In this document: positions 37,132 through 46,359 of the stretch, in pieces
Layout: every line of letters begins with the position of its first letter
Numbering within the stretch: the first letter of the stretch is position 1
Source of the DNA: SB11 sp035906255
Lineage (GTDB): Bacteria; Bacteroidota; Bacteroidia; UBA8524
Length of the DNA: 64,000 nucleotides
Assembly (NCBI GenBank): GCA_035906255.1
Contig: JAMIFM010000023.1
Coordinates: 1 to 64,000 of the forward strand
Reading direction: 5' to 3'
Translations under genes and position numbers: made by a program
Notes under the pieces: generated by a model
The model's database searches: none
What the model saw: only the letters and a program-made list of their open reading frames with translations
What the model was told of the DNA's origin: nothing

Positions 37132-37139
37132 CAAAAATA
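37132..37139 (-). promoter_or_regulatory. -7 box TATTTTTG
   Basis: Perfect TAnnTTTG on the minus strand, 10 nt before the HsdR-N-like gene. It lies in the 32 nt shared with divergent holA. Confidence 0.6.
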
Positions 37140-37153
37140 CTTCAAATAATACA

Positions 37154-38176
37154 ATGGCAACAGCAGCATCTGCATCGTTTGATAAAATAATGGCCTCGCT
37201 TAAAGCGCGGAAATTCTCGCCTGTGTACTTTTTGCAGGGTGAAGAAAGCTATTTTATTGATGAGGTAGTTGATTACATTGAGGATAATGTATTGAACGAA
37301 GGCGAACGCGGTTTTAACCAAACTGTGTTTTACGGCAAAGAAACGGACATTATGACGGTGGTGATGGCCGCCCGAAGGTTCCCGATGATGAGTGATTATC
37401 AGGTGATTATTGTAAAGGAAGCCCAAAACCTGAAAGACTTTGATAAGCTGGAGAGTTACCTTGCCAACCCTGTAAGCAGCACCATTCTGGCTTTTGCTTA
37501 TAAGGGAAAAAAGCTGGATAAACGCACCAAAACGGCTAAATTACTTGCTAACTTTGAATTTTTAGACTCGGCCAAGTTATACGAAAACCAAGTACCTGCT
37601 TGGGTTACCGATTACCTAAGGGGTAAGGGCTATACCATGAACGAACGTGCCCAAGCATTGGTAGCCCAATCGTTGGGGAATGATTTGGGCAAAATAGCCA
37701 ACGAGTTGGATAAAATGTTATTGAACCTTGCGGGCGGCCCTGTAAAGCATATTACAGAGAAAGAAGTGGAGGAAAACATCGGTATCAGCAAGGATTATAA
37801 TGTGTTTGAATTGCAGGATGCCATAGGTAAGCGCAATTTTACCAAAGCTATTGAGATTGTTGACTATTTCTCAGCATCTAAAAACCAAAATGCAAACTTG
37901 GTAGTGGTGCTGCCTCAATTATATTCGTTTTTTAGCAAGTTGTATAAAATCCACTTCCTTTCAGACAAAAGCAAAGAAAAGGTGAGCAGTGCTTTGGGCA
38001 TTAATCCGTTCTTTTTCAACGACTACATCAACTATTTCAAAAATTACTCGTCTATCAAGATTGAAAGAATTTTTGCTACGCTATCTGAATTCGACTTAAA
38101 ATCAAAGGGTGTAAACAATTCGGGTACCCCTGACGGTGAGTTGATGAAAGAGATGCTTGTAAAGATTTTTCATTAA
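37154..38176 (+). CDS. holA: DNA polymerase III delta subunit
   Basis: HolA is the clamp-loader subunit that opens the sliding clamp. From the ATG at 37154 the protein has 340 residues with FSPVYFLQGEESYFIDEVVD at the start, followed by the family blocks VIIVKEAQNLKDFDKLESYL and LDKRTKTAKLL, and the helical C-terminal collar (KDYNVFELQDAIGKRNFTKAIE). The upstream start at 37070 would overlap the divergent gene and its promoter, so it is rejected. Confidence 0.94.
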   Translation: MATAASASFDKIMASLKARKFSPVYFLQGEESYFIDEVVDYIEDNVLNEGERGFNQTVFYGKETDIMTVVMAARRFPMMSDYQVIIVKEAQNLKDFDKLESYLANPVSSTILAFAYKGKKLDKRTKTAKLLANFEFLDSAKLYENQVPAWVTDYLRGKGYTMNERAQALVAQSLGNDLGKIANELDKMLLNLAGGPVKHITEKEVEENIGISKDYNVFELQDAIGKRNFTKAIEIVDYFSASKNQNANLVVVLPQLYSFFSKLYKIHFLSDKSKEKVSSALGINPFFFNDYINYFKNYSSIKIERIFATLSEFDLKSKGVNNSGTPDGELMKEMLVKIFH

Positions 38177-38236
38177 TAAATAATTAACATTTGTCGTTTT
38201 TTCTTATTTATTTGCCTAAAAAACACCCTCTAACCA

Positions 38237-40201
38237 ATGAAAAGAGTTTTACTTGCTTTATTATCAACACTGCCCGCTCTTGCTTTTGCGCAAAGCAGCG
38301 AAACCGATGCGGGGGTGATTCCACAAAATCCCAACGGGATTGTGCCGGTTCATGTTGAGCCGTTTAAACCCGCTCACCCAGTTACATCCAACAGTTTTAT
38401 GCGCAAATCGGGCGATTTGCCCTATAAGTTCGATACTGTAGGTTTTACTTACTACGATTTGCAAACCAATGCTTCTATCGGTAACCGTGTATTGGTGCAC
38501 GCCGATGGTAAAGTATCGGTAGCTTGGACGTATTCTCCTGACGGAACTACCGAGTTCCCTTTGCGTGGTAGTGCATACAACCACTACAACGGCACTGCTT
38601 GGGCTCCTACTCCAACCAGCCGTATCGAAACTAACCTGCGTTTGGGTTGGCCAAGCATTGGCGTACTGCCCGGTAACAAAGAGTATGTTATTTCTCACTT
38701 TGCTACCAGTGGCGGTTTGCACGTAATGACCAACGATGCTATCGGGGGTACAAACTGGACAACCGGTCCACGTGTATTAACCATCACAGGCGGTAAACCC
38801 ATTTGGAACCGCGCCGACAACAACGGTAACACCATCCACGTGCTTACTAATTATTCTGACTCTGCTGCTTCTACCGATCCACCAAACATTCGTGTTGACG
38901 GTATGTTGTTGCCTACTACTTATTCACGCAGTACTGATGGTGGTCAAACGTGGAGCACTGCATTAAGTATGTTGCCCGGATATGATACCAGCCGTTATTT
39001 GCGCGGCGGTGGCGACCAATATGCAATTGACGCCAATGGTAACAATGTGGCTATTGTAATTGCCGATAACCTTGGTGGTGACGTTGCCCTTTGGAAAAGT
39101 ACCGATAACGGACAAACATTTACCAAAACCATCGTTGATACCTTTGCTTTTGCCCCTTATAAAACAGATAAGGTAATTGGCTCTAACGTACCTACTAACG
39201 ATGGTTCTGTAGAAGTAGTAATGGATAACAGCGGATATGCCCACGTATTTTGGGGATATTCAGAGGTGAGCAAAAACCACCCCAGTGCTGATTCATCATT
39301 CTTTACCCCCGGCTCTAACCGCATTATGTATTGGGGTGAGCAAAACAATGTGAAACGCATTATTGGCGGTATGATGGATATGGACGGCGATACTGCTTTA
39401 ACTGTGGCATACGGTACTGCCCGTTCGTTGGGTGCTAATAACGCGTTGCCCCGTTTGCAAGACAGCTTAGGCACTGTTGACCTTATTTCGGTAGCACGCT
39501 ACGGTAATACTTCATTGGCTACTATGCCCAGTGCAATGGTTGATGCTCAAGGTCGTATCTTCTGCGTGTACTCTGCACCGCTTGAAGGTGATTTGTATGC
39601 TTCTAATGAAGCCCGCGAAACTTCTAACTACCGTGATTTGTTCATCACTTTCTCAACAGATGGCGGTATTACTTGGGCCGACCCTCAAAACATTACTCAA
39701 GGTCACGGCTTTGAAGATGTATTCGGATGCGTGGGTAAAACCATTGTAAACAACGTATTGCACGTTATTTGGCAACGCGATGAAATACCCGGTACTAACC
39801 TTCAGAACAATTCAAGTGATGGTTCTCACCCAACAGTAAACAACGTTATCCTTCATGCTTCAATTCCTGTACAAGCTATTGTTAACAACCAAATTGGTCT
39901 TGGCCCCGGAGTAAGCGTTGAAGAAATAAACCAACCTAACGTGTATATCACCAACGGTTTCTATCCAAACCCAACCAGCAACGGCGGTGAAGTAGAAATT
40001 TTCTTGACTGAAACCAGCCCTGTTACTTTAACTGTTACCAACTTGTTGGGTCAAACTGTTACTACTCAGGATTTGGGCAAACAAGCTCCCGGTAACACTA
40101 CCATTAAAGTAGCTACTGATAATCTTGCAGCAGGTGTGTATATGTACAATATCTCTACAGGTAAGTATGCTGTTAGCGGTAAAATGGTTGTGAGCAAATA
40201 A
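38237..40201 (+). CDS. Sialidase-like (BNR) beta-propeller protein with T9SS sorting domain
   Basis: The 654 residues have a signal peptide (RVLLALLSTLPALAFAQ), then a propeller with Asp-box motifs STDGGQTWS, STDNGQTFT and STDGGITWA. A T9SS type A domain (about 575-654) starts at NGFYPNPTSNGGEVEIF and ends in SGKMVVSK. Asp-boxes mark the fold but do not prove sialidase activity, and I see no clear catalytic Arg triad. Codon choice is strongly biased to GGT, CGT, AAC and ACT, unlike most neighbours, suggesting high expression. It has its own terminator. Confidence 0.87.
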   Translation: MKRVLLALLSTLPALAFAQSSETDAGVIPQNPNGIVPVHVEPFKPAHPVTSNSFMRKSGDLPYKFDTVGFTYYDLQTNASIGNRVLVHADGKVSVAWTYSPDGTTEFPLRGSAYNHYNGTAWAPTPTSRIETNLRLGWPSIGVLPGNKEYVISHFATSGGLHVMTNDAIGGTNWTTGPRVLTITGGKPIWNRADNNGNTIHVLTNYSDSAASTDPPNIRVDGMLLPTTYSRSTDGGQTWSTALSMLPGYDTSRYLRGGGDQYAIDANGNNVAIVIADNLGGDVALWKSTDNGQTFTKTIVDTFAFAPYKTDKVIGSNVPTNDGSVEVVMDNSGYAHVFWGYSEVSKNHPSADSSFFTPGSNRIMYWGEQNNVKRIIGGMMDMDGDTALTVAYGTARSLGANNALPRLQDSLGTVDLISVARYGNTSLATMPSAMVDAQGRIFCVYSAPLEGDLYASNEARETSNYRDLFITFSTDGGITWADPQNITQGHGFEDVFGCVGKTIVNNVLHVIWQRDEIPGTNLQNNSSDGSHPTVNNVILHASIPVQAIVNNQIGLGPGVSVEEINQPNVYITNGFYPNPTSNGGEVEIFLTETSPVTLTVTNLLGQTVTTQDLGKQAPGNTTIKVATDNLAAGVYMYNISTGKYAVSGKMVVSK

Positions 40202-40232
40202 TACTCACAGCAGATACAAAATATTTTAAACC

Positions 40233-40262
40233 ACCCCGTCTGAATTCAGACGGGGTTTTTTA
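40233..40262 (+). terminator. Intrinsic terminator
   Basis: ACCCCGTCTGAA (40233-40244) pairs perfectly with TTCAGACGGGGT (40245-40256) and is followed by six T. It ends the sialidase-like gene. Confidence 0.92.
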
Positions 40263-40284
40263 TTGTTATTTGGACACCGTTCAT

Positions 40285-40387
40285 CGAAGCGTCCGCGCTT
40301 CGGTAGCAATCAAGTATAGCGTCCCACAAAATCTTCTCTTCGCGAGGACGCGAAACACCGGAGCCTTCAAGCGTGGACGCTTGAAGG
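40285..40387. repeat. Array of three hairpins sharing the core GCGNGGACGC (family C)
   Basis: The hairpins are 40285-40302 (CGAAGCG/CGCTTCG, core on the minus strand), 40339-40354 (TTCGCG/CGCGAA) and 40364-40387 (CCTTCAAGCG/CGCTTGAAGG). Each has a 4-nt apex containing GGA or its complement, and each has a different outer stem. Stems are perfect. Confidence 0.75.
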
Positions 40388-40416
40388 AACTACCAAAATT
40401 TTTAACGTTTTTAGAA

Positions 40417-40512
40417 ACAGGATTAAAACCCCATTCTGTTAAAATTACCAAGCGAAGCGGGACTTAAGTCCCGCTTCGCTTGGTAATTAAAGAGCAGCAG
40501 GTTTTAACCTGC
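40417..40512 (+). repeat. Composite palindromic repeat, family A, copy 1
   Basis: Three modules in a row. M1 is ACAGGATTAAAACCCCATTC. M2 is a perfect 46-nt palindrome at 40443-40488 centred on ACTTAAGT. M3 is GCAGGTTTTAACCTGC. In M2 the fourth base of the TTAC arm region reads TTACCAAG/CTTGGTAA, where the other copies have TTACAAAG/CTTTGTAA: a compensatory change. Confidence 0.92.
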
Positions 40513-40523
40513 CTTAAGTATAA

Positions 40524-42251
40524 TTAATCTAACTGAGGCTCGTAAATAGAGAAATCAATTGTTTCCTGCTTTTGGATGTGCAGCTTTACGATGTAATGTG
40601 ATTTTACCACACCGTCGCGGGTTTCTGGGTTTAAAAACACGGGGCGCAGCTCTGTAGTTTTATAGTAAGGCAGGTGTAGCTCCTGCGTTATTTCATAAGG
40701 AAGTACCTTCAAGCGTTCCAACCCTTCATCGGTAGTGTACATCCAAACAGTCTCACCGTTTTTGTAGCGGCTAAGGTATTGTTCAGACCATACGCTGGTA
40801 ACGTTCCAGCCTGTATAAAAATCAAGCGAGTGTGCTGAACCTATGGGGAAAATCAAGAAATTCTTTTGGGTAATGTTTTCAGCAGAAGCTTTTTCAGCAA
40901 TGTATTTTCCGCCCATGCTAAAGGCCTGGTAACGCATTAGCTGAGGGTAGAAATGCAGGTTCATAGTCACATTCAGCAAACAAATGCTGATAAATGCTAC
41001 CTGCAACACCGATGTAGTTTTTTGATAGTTTTTACCTATGTAGTATAGCACCATAATAAGCCCTACCCCCATCAGCACAGGTATTAAAATATTTTCAGGT
41101 TTAAACACATAAAACAATACACCAATCAATGCCCATACAAGAGCAGCAATAACTAATTGCGTTCCTTTTATCAGGTGTTTTGCCCAAGGGAAACCGTCTT
41201 GAAGCACACATACCACCCAACGGGCAGCAAAAATGGCAGCAAACGGATAGGCTACAAAAATATAGTGGGGCAGTTGGTAGCTTGATTTACTAAGAGCCAG
41301 CAACGCAAAAGTGAAACCACCCAAAGTGATAGCCTCCTGCCCTTTTTCAATCTTAAATTTTGAGCGGATTACTTTATACCAACCGTTTATCCAAGCGGCA
41401 AACAACCAAACAGTCCAAGGCATAAAAGCCCACAACGTAGATTCAGTAAGAAAAAACGGGCCTGCATTATTATCCCAAACGTTTTCGCCTGTAATACGGC
41501 CAAAGCTCTGTGTCCAGAAATAAAACTTCAACCCCGATTCTCCTATGTGCCCGTTCACATCCACCGTAGGATTAGCATCGTATTGGTTATACAGTCCTAT
41601 GCACATGGGCAGCAGCACCAACGCAACGATGGGCAAGCCCAGCAACCAACGCCAGTTAAAAATGGTTTTCCAATCGCGTTGTAACACCAAATGAATACCA
41701 AACGCAGCCACCGGCAATACCATACCAATAGGGCCTTTGGCAAGCATGGCAAAGCCAATGCCCACAAAGCCTAAGGTAAAATTTAGTGTTTTTTTACGCT
41801 CAATGTATTCTGCAAGTTGCCACACGGCAAAAATTACTGCACCCGTAAGTATCAAATCTGTACGGACATCGTTCACCATTAAGAAAAATGCCTGCGTACT
41901 ACCCAATAGTAATGCTGACCAATAAGCCTCGCGTTCGCTGTAATATAGTTTTGCCAAGCCGTAAACAGATACCATTGCCAATATTGCAAACAGCATAGAA
42001 GGCAGTTTAAATGCAGCGGTTGATACCCCGAAAATGTGGTATGAAGCTGCCGAAAGCCAAAACAAAAGCGGGGGTTTATCAAGATAGTTGCGCCCTTGGT
42101 CGGTAATTTCTAAATAGCTGTTGCGGTCTACCATTTCTTTAGCCATTGCGGCATATTGAGACGAGTCAACATCCATTACATCAATAAACAAGGCAAATAC
42201 GTAAACAAGCAGTATAAGGGCGAATGGAAAGAACTTTGCAGCTTTATTCAA
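40524..42251 (-). CDS. ArnT-like glycosyltransferase family 39 membrane protein
   Basis: The 575 residues contain about 11-12 membrane segments in the first 430 residues and a soluble C-terminal domain. The first loop has the acidic motif of GT-C enzymes (FIDVMDVDSSQYAAMAKEM, about 22-41), followed by YLDKPPLLFWLSA, typical of ArnT/PMT-type transferases that move a sugar from a polyprenyl phosphate donor to lipid A or a protein. The acceptor is unknown. The start is a TTG at 42251, supported by a TATTTTTG box 16 nt upstream. Confidence 0.9.
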   Translation of the reverse strand: MNKAAKFFPFALILLVYVFALFIDVMDVDSSQYAAMAKEMVDRNSYLEITDQGRNYLDKPPLLFWLSAASYHIFGVSTAAFKLPSMLFAILAMVSVYGLAKLYYSEREAYWSALLLGSTQAFFLMVNDVRTDLILTGAVIFAVWQLAEYIERKKTLNFTLGFVGIGFAMLAKGPIGMVLPVAAFGIHLVLQRDWKTIFNWRWLLGLPIVALVLLPMCIGLYNQYDANPTVDVNGHIGESGLKFYFWTQSFGRITGENVWDNNAGPFFLTESTLWAFMPWTVWLFAAWINGWYKVIRSKFKIEKGQEAITLGGFTFALLALSKSSYQLPHYIFVAYPFAAIFAARWVVCVLQDGFPWAKHLIKGTQLVIAALVWALIGVLFYVFKPENILIPVLMGVGLIMVLYYIGKNYQKTTSVLQVAFISICLLNVTMNLHFYPQLMRYQAFSMGGKYIAEKASAENITQKNFLIFPIGSAHSLDFYTGWNVTSVWSEQYLSRYKNGETVWMYTTDEGLERLKVLPYEITQELHLPYYKTTELRPVFLNPETRDGVVKSHYIVKLHIQKQETIDFSIYEPQLD

Positions 42252-42267
42252 AACTTAAAAATTTGGT

Positions 42268-42275
42268 CAAAAATA
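42268..42275 (-). promoter_or_regulatory. -7 box TATTTTTG
   Basis: Perfect TAnnTTTG on the minus strand, 16 nt before the TTG start of the ArnT-like gene. Confidence 0.6.
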
Positions 42276-42348
42276 CACCTATCAATCAAAATCATTGCCA
42301 AAAATAGTGCTGAATACAGCATACCGTTCACAGGCAGGTTATTAAACC

Positions 42349-42386
42349 GCAAAGGCGCAAAGCCCGTTAGTGCCTTGCGCCTTTGC
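42349..42386 (-). terminator. GC-rich hairpin after the Omp28-like gene
   Basis: GCAAAGGCGCAA (42349-42360) pairs perfectly with TTGCGCCTTTGC (42375-42386) around 14 nt. Read on the minus strand it follows the Omp28-like gene but lacks a good T run, so it may be a weak terminator or another palindromic repeat. Confidence 0.5.
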
Positions 42387-42410
42387 TCTATTAGTTGGCT
42401 ATTGCCTGTA

Positions 42411-43271
42411 TTATTGAATTTTGTTGCTGTATGCGTTAACAAATTTATAACGCACGCCTATTTTACGCCATACTACCACAATAGCCTCAAGGTTGTCCTT
42501 GTTATAGCCGGTAATATCAATGGTAAATTTATTATCCAATACGGTGTTGGCAGTGGTTGTGCTTGAGGTATTAATTTTATAACCAAACGATTCTGCTTTA
42601 GCCGAACCATCTAATTTACCCGCTGCCCTTAACACGTGGTGGTGTTGAGTATTAGCACCGTCAGCGTGTGCTGATTGGTATCCTTTAACTTTATCTTCGG
42701 TTAAGTACACACCAAGGTACAAATCACCAGCTACGTCTTGGAAAAACTTAGTGCGGGTTTCAATGGTCATAATGTTTGCACTGTCAGATACCCTCAAACC
42801 ACTGTTCACATATACAGGCGAAGCAGTATGGGCAGCTACCGCAGCATCCACTTTAGCAAGCTCGTTGGCAATATTCACGTTATTAGAACGGTCAAGCATA
42901 GCAGTACCGTTAGCAACAAACGTAGGATATCCTTCGCTTTTAAACATTGCATCCATATCGGTAGCCACTTGGGTAATAAACAATTGGGCTACAAAGTTTT
43001 GGCTGTAAGTACCCATATAAATGGCGTTTTTACCATTGTTGGTCATAATCTGCTCAAAACCGCTCCATCCCCATGAACCACAGGGTCCACACAATGAACC
43101 CGTAAGTTTGTTCACGACTGAGATGTTTTTCTCAGGCACTACAATTTCTTGAGGGGGATTGTTAGTTCCGCCACCGGGGTTGTTAGGTTCAGGGGTAGTT
43201 TTGTTATCTTCTTTTTTACAAGCTGCAAACAGCAAAATAGCCGAGGCTACCGTTAGTAATATTTTTTTCAT
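42411..43271 (-). CDS. Omp28-like outer membrane lipoprotein
   Basis: The 286 residues have a lipoprotein signal (lipobox LFAAC, Cys18), a Pro/Asn-rich linker (about 24-42), then a thioredoxin-like start with CxxC in NKLTGSLCGPCGSWGW. Blocks such as AIYMGTYSQNFVAQLFITQVA and YPTFVANGTAMLDR match the Omp28-related family. The role is unknown; the CxxC motif suggests a redox or metal link. A second member of the family lies at 56695-57573. Confidence 0.87.
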   Translation of the reverse strand: MKKILLTVASAILLFAACKKEDNKTTPEPNNPGGGTNNPPQEIVVPEKNISVVNKLTGSLCGPCGSWGWSGFEQIMTNNGKNAIYMGTYSQNFVAQLFITQVATDMDAMFKSEGYPTFVANGTAMLDRSNNVNIANELAKVDAAVAAHTASPVYVNSGLRVSDSANIMTIETRTKFFQDVAGDLYLGVYLTEDKVKGYQSAHADGANTQHHHVLRAAGKLDGSAKAESFGYKINTSSTTTANTVLDNKFTIDITGYNKDNLEAIVVVWRKIGVRYKFVNAYSNKIQ

Positions 43272-43392
43272 AGTGAAAAAGATTCTGTGGTGTTTAAAAT
43301 TTTATGTAAAAGTACAAAAACAAGAATGATTTAATGTTGAGATAGACGGAGCGCATTTAAAAAACGTTCTAATCCGTTTTTACATTATTGAT

Positions 43393-43400
43393 TACTTTTG
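43393..43400 (+). promoter_or_regulatory. -7 box TACTTTTG of hisS
   Basis: Perfect TAnnTTTG, 10 nt before the hisS ATG. Confidence 0.7.
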
Positions 43401-43410
43401 CAGCCACATC

Positions 43411-44778
43411 ATGCAAAAACCGTCTATACCCTCAGGAACCCGTGATTTTAGCCCCGCAGAGGTGGTTAAACGCCGTTATATTTTCAGCACCATCGAAAGT
43501 GTGTTTGTAAAATATGGCTTTAAACCCATTGAAACCCCAAGCATGGAAAACCTGAGCACACTAACAGGTAAGTACGGCGATGAGGGAGATAAACTGTTGT
43601 TCAAAATCCTGAATTCAGGAGATTATGCAAGCAAGGTGGACGATGCACAATGGGCTGAGAAAAACAGCAATAAATTAGTTTCTAAAATTACTGAAAAGGG
43701 ATTGAGGTATGACCTTACCGTGCCCTTTGCCCGCTTTGTGGTAATGAACCAAAGCAAGCTATCGTTTCCGTTTCGCCGTTACCAAATGCAGCCTGTGTGG
43801 AGAGCGGACCGCCCCCAAAGAGGACGTTACCGTGAGTTTTACCAATGCGACGCTGATATTATCGGGTCTGACTCATTAATAAACGAAGCTGATTTGGTAT
43901 TGATATACGCGGAAGCATTTGAAAAACTGGGAATTAATGTTACCATAAAAATAAACAACCGTAAGGTGTTGATGGGCATTGCCCAACTACTGGGTGCAGA
44001 AGATAAATTGACTGATTTTACAGTAGCGATTGATAAACTGGACAAAATTGGTTTGGACGGTGTGAAAACAGAATTAACCGAAAGAGGATTTTCGTCTCAA
44101 CAAATAGAAAAAGCATCTGAAATTTTAGGTTTTGAAGGTGATAACCACCAAACTGCTGCTTATCTTAACTCTTTATTTACTGAGGGTAGTGAGGGCAAAA
44201 AAGGCGTACAGGAGCTTGAAACTGTTTTCAATTACTTGCAAGCTGTAGGATTTGATTTCGGTAAACTGAAAATAGATCTTACACTGGCACGCGGACTTAA
44301 CTATTACACAGGGGCAATTTTTGAAGTAAGTGCCAACGATGCCAAAATGGGCAGCATTGGCGGTGGTGGCCGATACGATGACCTTACCGGAATTTTCGGG
44401 TTAAAGGGTATGTCGGGGGTAGGAATTTCGTTTGGGGCTGACAGGATTTATGATGTGATGGAAGAACTTAATTTGTTCCCAAACACCACTAATTCATTTA
44501 CCCAATTGTTGTTTTGCAGCATGACCGATGAAGCCCTTGCCTATGCACTGCCATTGGCAGCCAAGGCCCGCAAAGCAGGCATAAATACCGAGGTGTACCC
44601 AAGCGTAGCAAAACTTAAAAAACAATTGGATTTTGCTAACGCCAACCAAATAGCCTATGCGGTAATTATAGGCGAAAGCGAAATGCAAAGCGGCCAACTT
44701 GCTTTTAAAAACCTGCACACGGGCAACCAGCAGAGCATAGATATTGACGGGGTGATTGATATGATAATAGGAGATTAA
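43411..44778 (+). CDS. hisS: Histidyl-tRNA synthetase
   Basis: It charges tRNA-His with histidine. The 455 residues show class II motif 1 near the start (IPSGTRDFSPAEV), motif 2 in FRRYQMQPVWRADRPQRGRY (read to the catalytic Arg), the HisRS-specific LARGLNYYTGAIFEV, motif 3 GVGISFGADRIYDVM, and a C-terminal anticodon-binding domain (about 365-455). It is a single-gene unit followed by a repeat hairpin. Confidence 0.97.
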   Translation: MQKPSIPSGTRDFSPAEVVKRRYIFSTIESVFVKYGFKPIETPSMENLSTLTGKYGDEGDKLLFKILNSGDYASKVDDAQWAEKNSNKLVSKITEKGLRYDLTVPFARFVVMNQSKLSFPFRRYQMQPVWRADRPQRGRYREFYQCDADIIGSDSLINEADLVLIYAEAFEKLGINVTIKINNRKVLMGIAQLLGAEDKLTDFTVAIDKLDKIGLDGVKTELTERGFSSQQIEKASEILGFEGDNHQTAAYLNSLFTEGSEGKKGVQELETVFNYLQAVGFDFGKLKIDLTLARGLNYYTGAIFEVSANDAKMGSIGGGGRYDDLTGIFGLKGMSGVGISFGADRIYDVMEELNLFPNTTNSFTQLLFCSMTDEALAYALPLAAKARKAGINTEVYPSVAKLKKQLDFANANQIAYAVIIGESEMQSGQLAFKNLHTGNQQSIDIDGVIDMIIGD

Positions 44779-44784
44779 AACTAT

Positions 44785-44843
44785 CCTTCGGCAAGCTCAG
44801 GACGGATACAACAAGCTCAGGATAATGCTGAGCCTGCCGAAGG
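44785..44843. repeat. Family D inverted repeat
   Basis: CCTTCGGCAAGCTCAG (44785-44800) pairs with CTGAGCCTGCCGAAGG (44828-44843) with one mismatch, and the loop carries a third partial copy (ACAAGCTCAGGATAA). It lies just after hisS and could also work as a terminator, though no T run follows. Confidence 0.85.
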
Positions 44844-44877
44844 GCAATTATAATTTAAACATAAAACACACAAACAC

Positions 44878-46359
44878 GTGGGCCATATAATTAAAGAAAT
44901 CATCACCTTAGAAGAAATATACAAAACCGTATTGAGCGGTGAAGCTGTTGAATTATCAGAAAAAAGCAAGCAACGCATTGCCAACTGCCGTGCTTTTATT
45001 GATAACAAAGTAAAGGGTGATAGTGGCCCTGTGTATGGCATAAATACGGGATTCGGCTCGTTGTATAACGTACATATTGATACCGATTCGTTGGGACGTT
45101 TACAACGCAACTTGTTATTGTCTCACGCCTGCGGTACGGGCGAGGAAGTACCCCAAGATGTAGTGAAGTTAATGTTGTTGCTGAAAGCTCAATCACTAAG
45201 CTACGGCCATTCGGGCGTGCAGCTTGAAACTGTGCAACGTTTGCTTGATTATTACAATGCAGGCATTTACCCTGTGGTGTACCAGCAAGGCTCGTTAGGA
45301 GCATCGGGCGATTTAGCCCCCTTGGCTCATTTGTGCCTGCCGCTGTTGGGCGAAGGGCAGATTTATTATAAAGGCGAAAAACTGCACGGCGCAGAAGCTA
45401 ATAAGATTGTAGGCAAACCCAATATTGAGTTACAAGCTAAAGAAGGCTTGGCATTGATAAACGGCACTCAATTTATGAGCTCATACGCGGTTTGGTGTTT
45501 GTTGAAAACCGAACTGCTTACCCTATGGGCGGATACAATTGCCGCTACCTCGTTTGAGGCATTTAATGGTAATATAAAAGCGTTTGACAGTCGCATTGCG
45601 CGTGTGCGACCACACGCAGGCCATTTGCACACAGCTACCTATTTTAACGAATTGTTGAAAGACAGTGCTATTACCAACTCACCCGATAAAGCAGTACAAG
45701 ACCCTTACTCGTTCCGTTGCATACCGCAAGTACACGGTGCCAGCAAAGATGCTATTTCGCACGTGAAGCACGTGGTGCATACCGAAATAAACTCTGTTAC
45801 CGATAATCCTTTGGCATTCCCTGAAGATGATACAATCATTTCGGGCGGTAACTTCCACGGGCAGCCGTTGGCGTTGGTGTTAGATTACCTTGCCATTGCC
45901 CTTGCCGAATTGGGTAGCATCAGCGAACGTCGCACTTATTTATTGATTAGCGGCCAACGTGATTTACCTCCGTTTTTGGTAACCCGTCCCGGCATTAATT
46001 CAGGGTTTATGATTCCTCAATACACAGCTGCCAGCATTGTGAGCCAAAACAAACAGTTATGCTCACCCGCATCGGTAGATAGTATTGTATCATCAAACGG
46101 GCAAGAAGACCATGTGAGCATGGGAGCCAATGCAGCTACTAAAGCCTACCGAGTGGTACAAAACTTAGAACGTGTTTTAGGCATAGAGCTTTTTACGGCG
46201 ATGCAAGCATTGGATTTGCGCAAAAAAGCAAGCGGGCTTAAATCATCGGAAACTATTGAAAAGATTTATGAAAACTACCGTAAGGTGGTTCCGTTTATTG
46301 AGGACGATAGTTATATGCACCCACACATTGATGCCAGTGTGAAATTTTTACAAAAATGA
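44878..46359 (+). CDS. hutH: Histidine/aromatic amino acid ammonia-lyase
   Basis: The 493 residues contain the Ala142-Ser143-Gly144 triad that cyclises to the MIO cofactor (GSLGASGDLAPLAHLCLP), the catalytic Tyr53 in YGINTGFG, and SHACGTGEE (about 82-90), where His is expected for a histidine ammonia-lyase. It would convert histidine to urocanate. No hutU, hutI or hutG is near, and some Bacteroidota members of this family act on tyrosine, so the symbol is tentative. The start is a GTG. Its stop overlaps the next gene (ATGA). Confidence 0.85.
   Translation: MGHIIKEIITLEEIYKTVLSGEAVELSEKSKQRIANCRAFIDNKVKGDSGPVYGINTGFGSLYNVHIDTDSLGRLQRNLLLSHACGTGEEVPQDVVKLMLLLKAQSLSYGHSGVQLETVQRLLDYYNAGIYPVVYQQGSLGASGDLAPLAHLCLPLLGEGQIYYKGEKLHGAEANKIVGKPNIELQAKEGLALINGTQFMSSYAVWCLLKTELLTLWADTIAATSFEAFNGNIKAFDSRIARVRPHAGHLHTATYFNELLKDSAITNSPDKAVQDPYSFRCIPQVHGASKDAISHVKHVVHTEINSVTDNPLAFPEDDTIISGGNFHGQPLALVLDYLAIALAELGSISERRTYLLISGQRDLPPFLVTRPGINSGFMIPQYTAASIVSQNKQLCSPASVDSIVSSNGQEDHVSMGANAATKAYRVVQNLERVLGIELFTAMQALDLRKKASGLKSSETIEKIYENYRKVVPFIEDDSYMHPHIDASVKFLQK

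Noticed and set aside
40270..40467. Plus-strand frame of 65 codons
   Set aside because: It is made of the hairpin repeats of families C and A and has no protein-like pattern.
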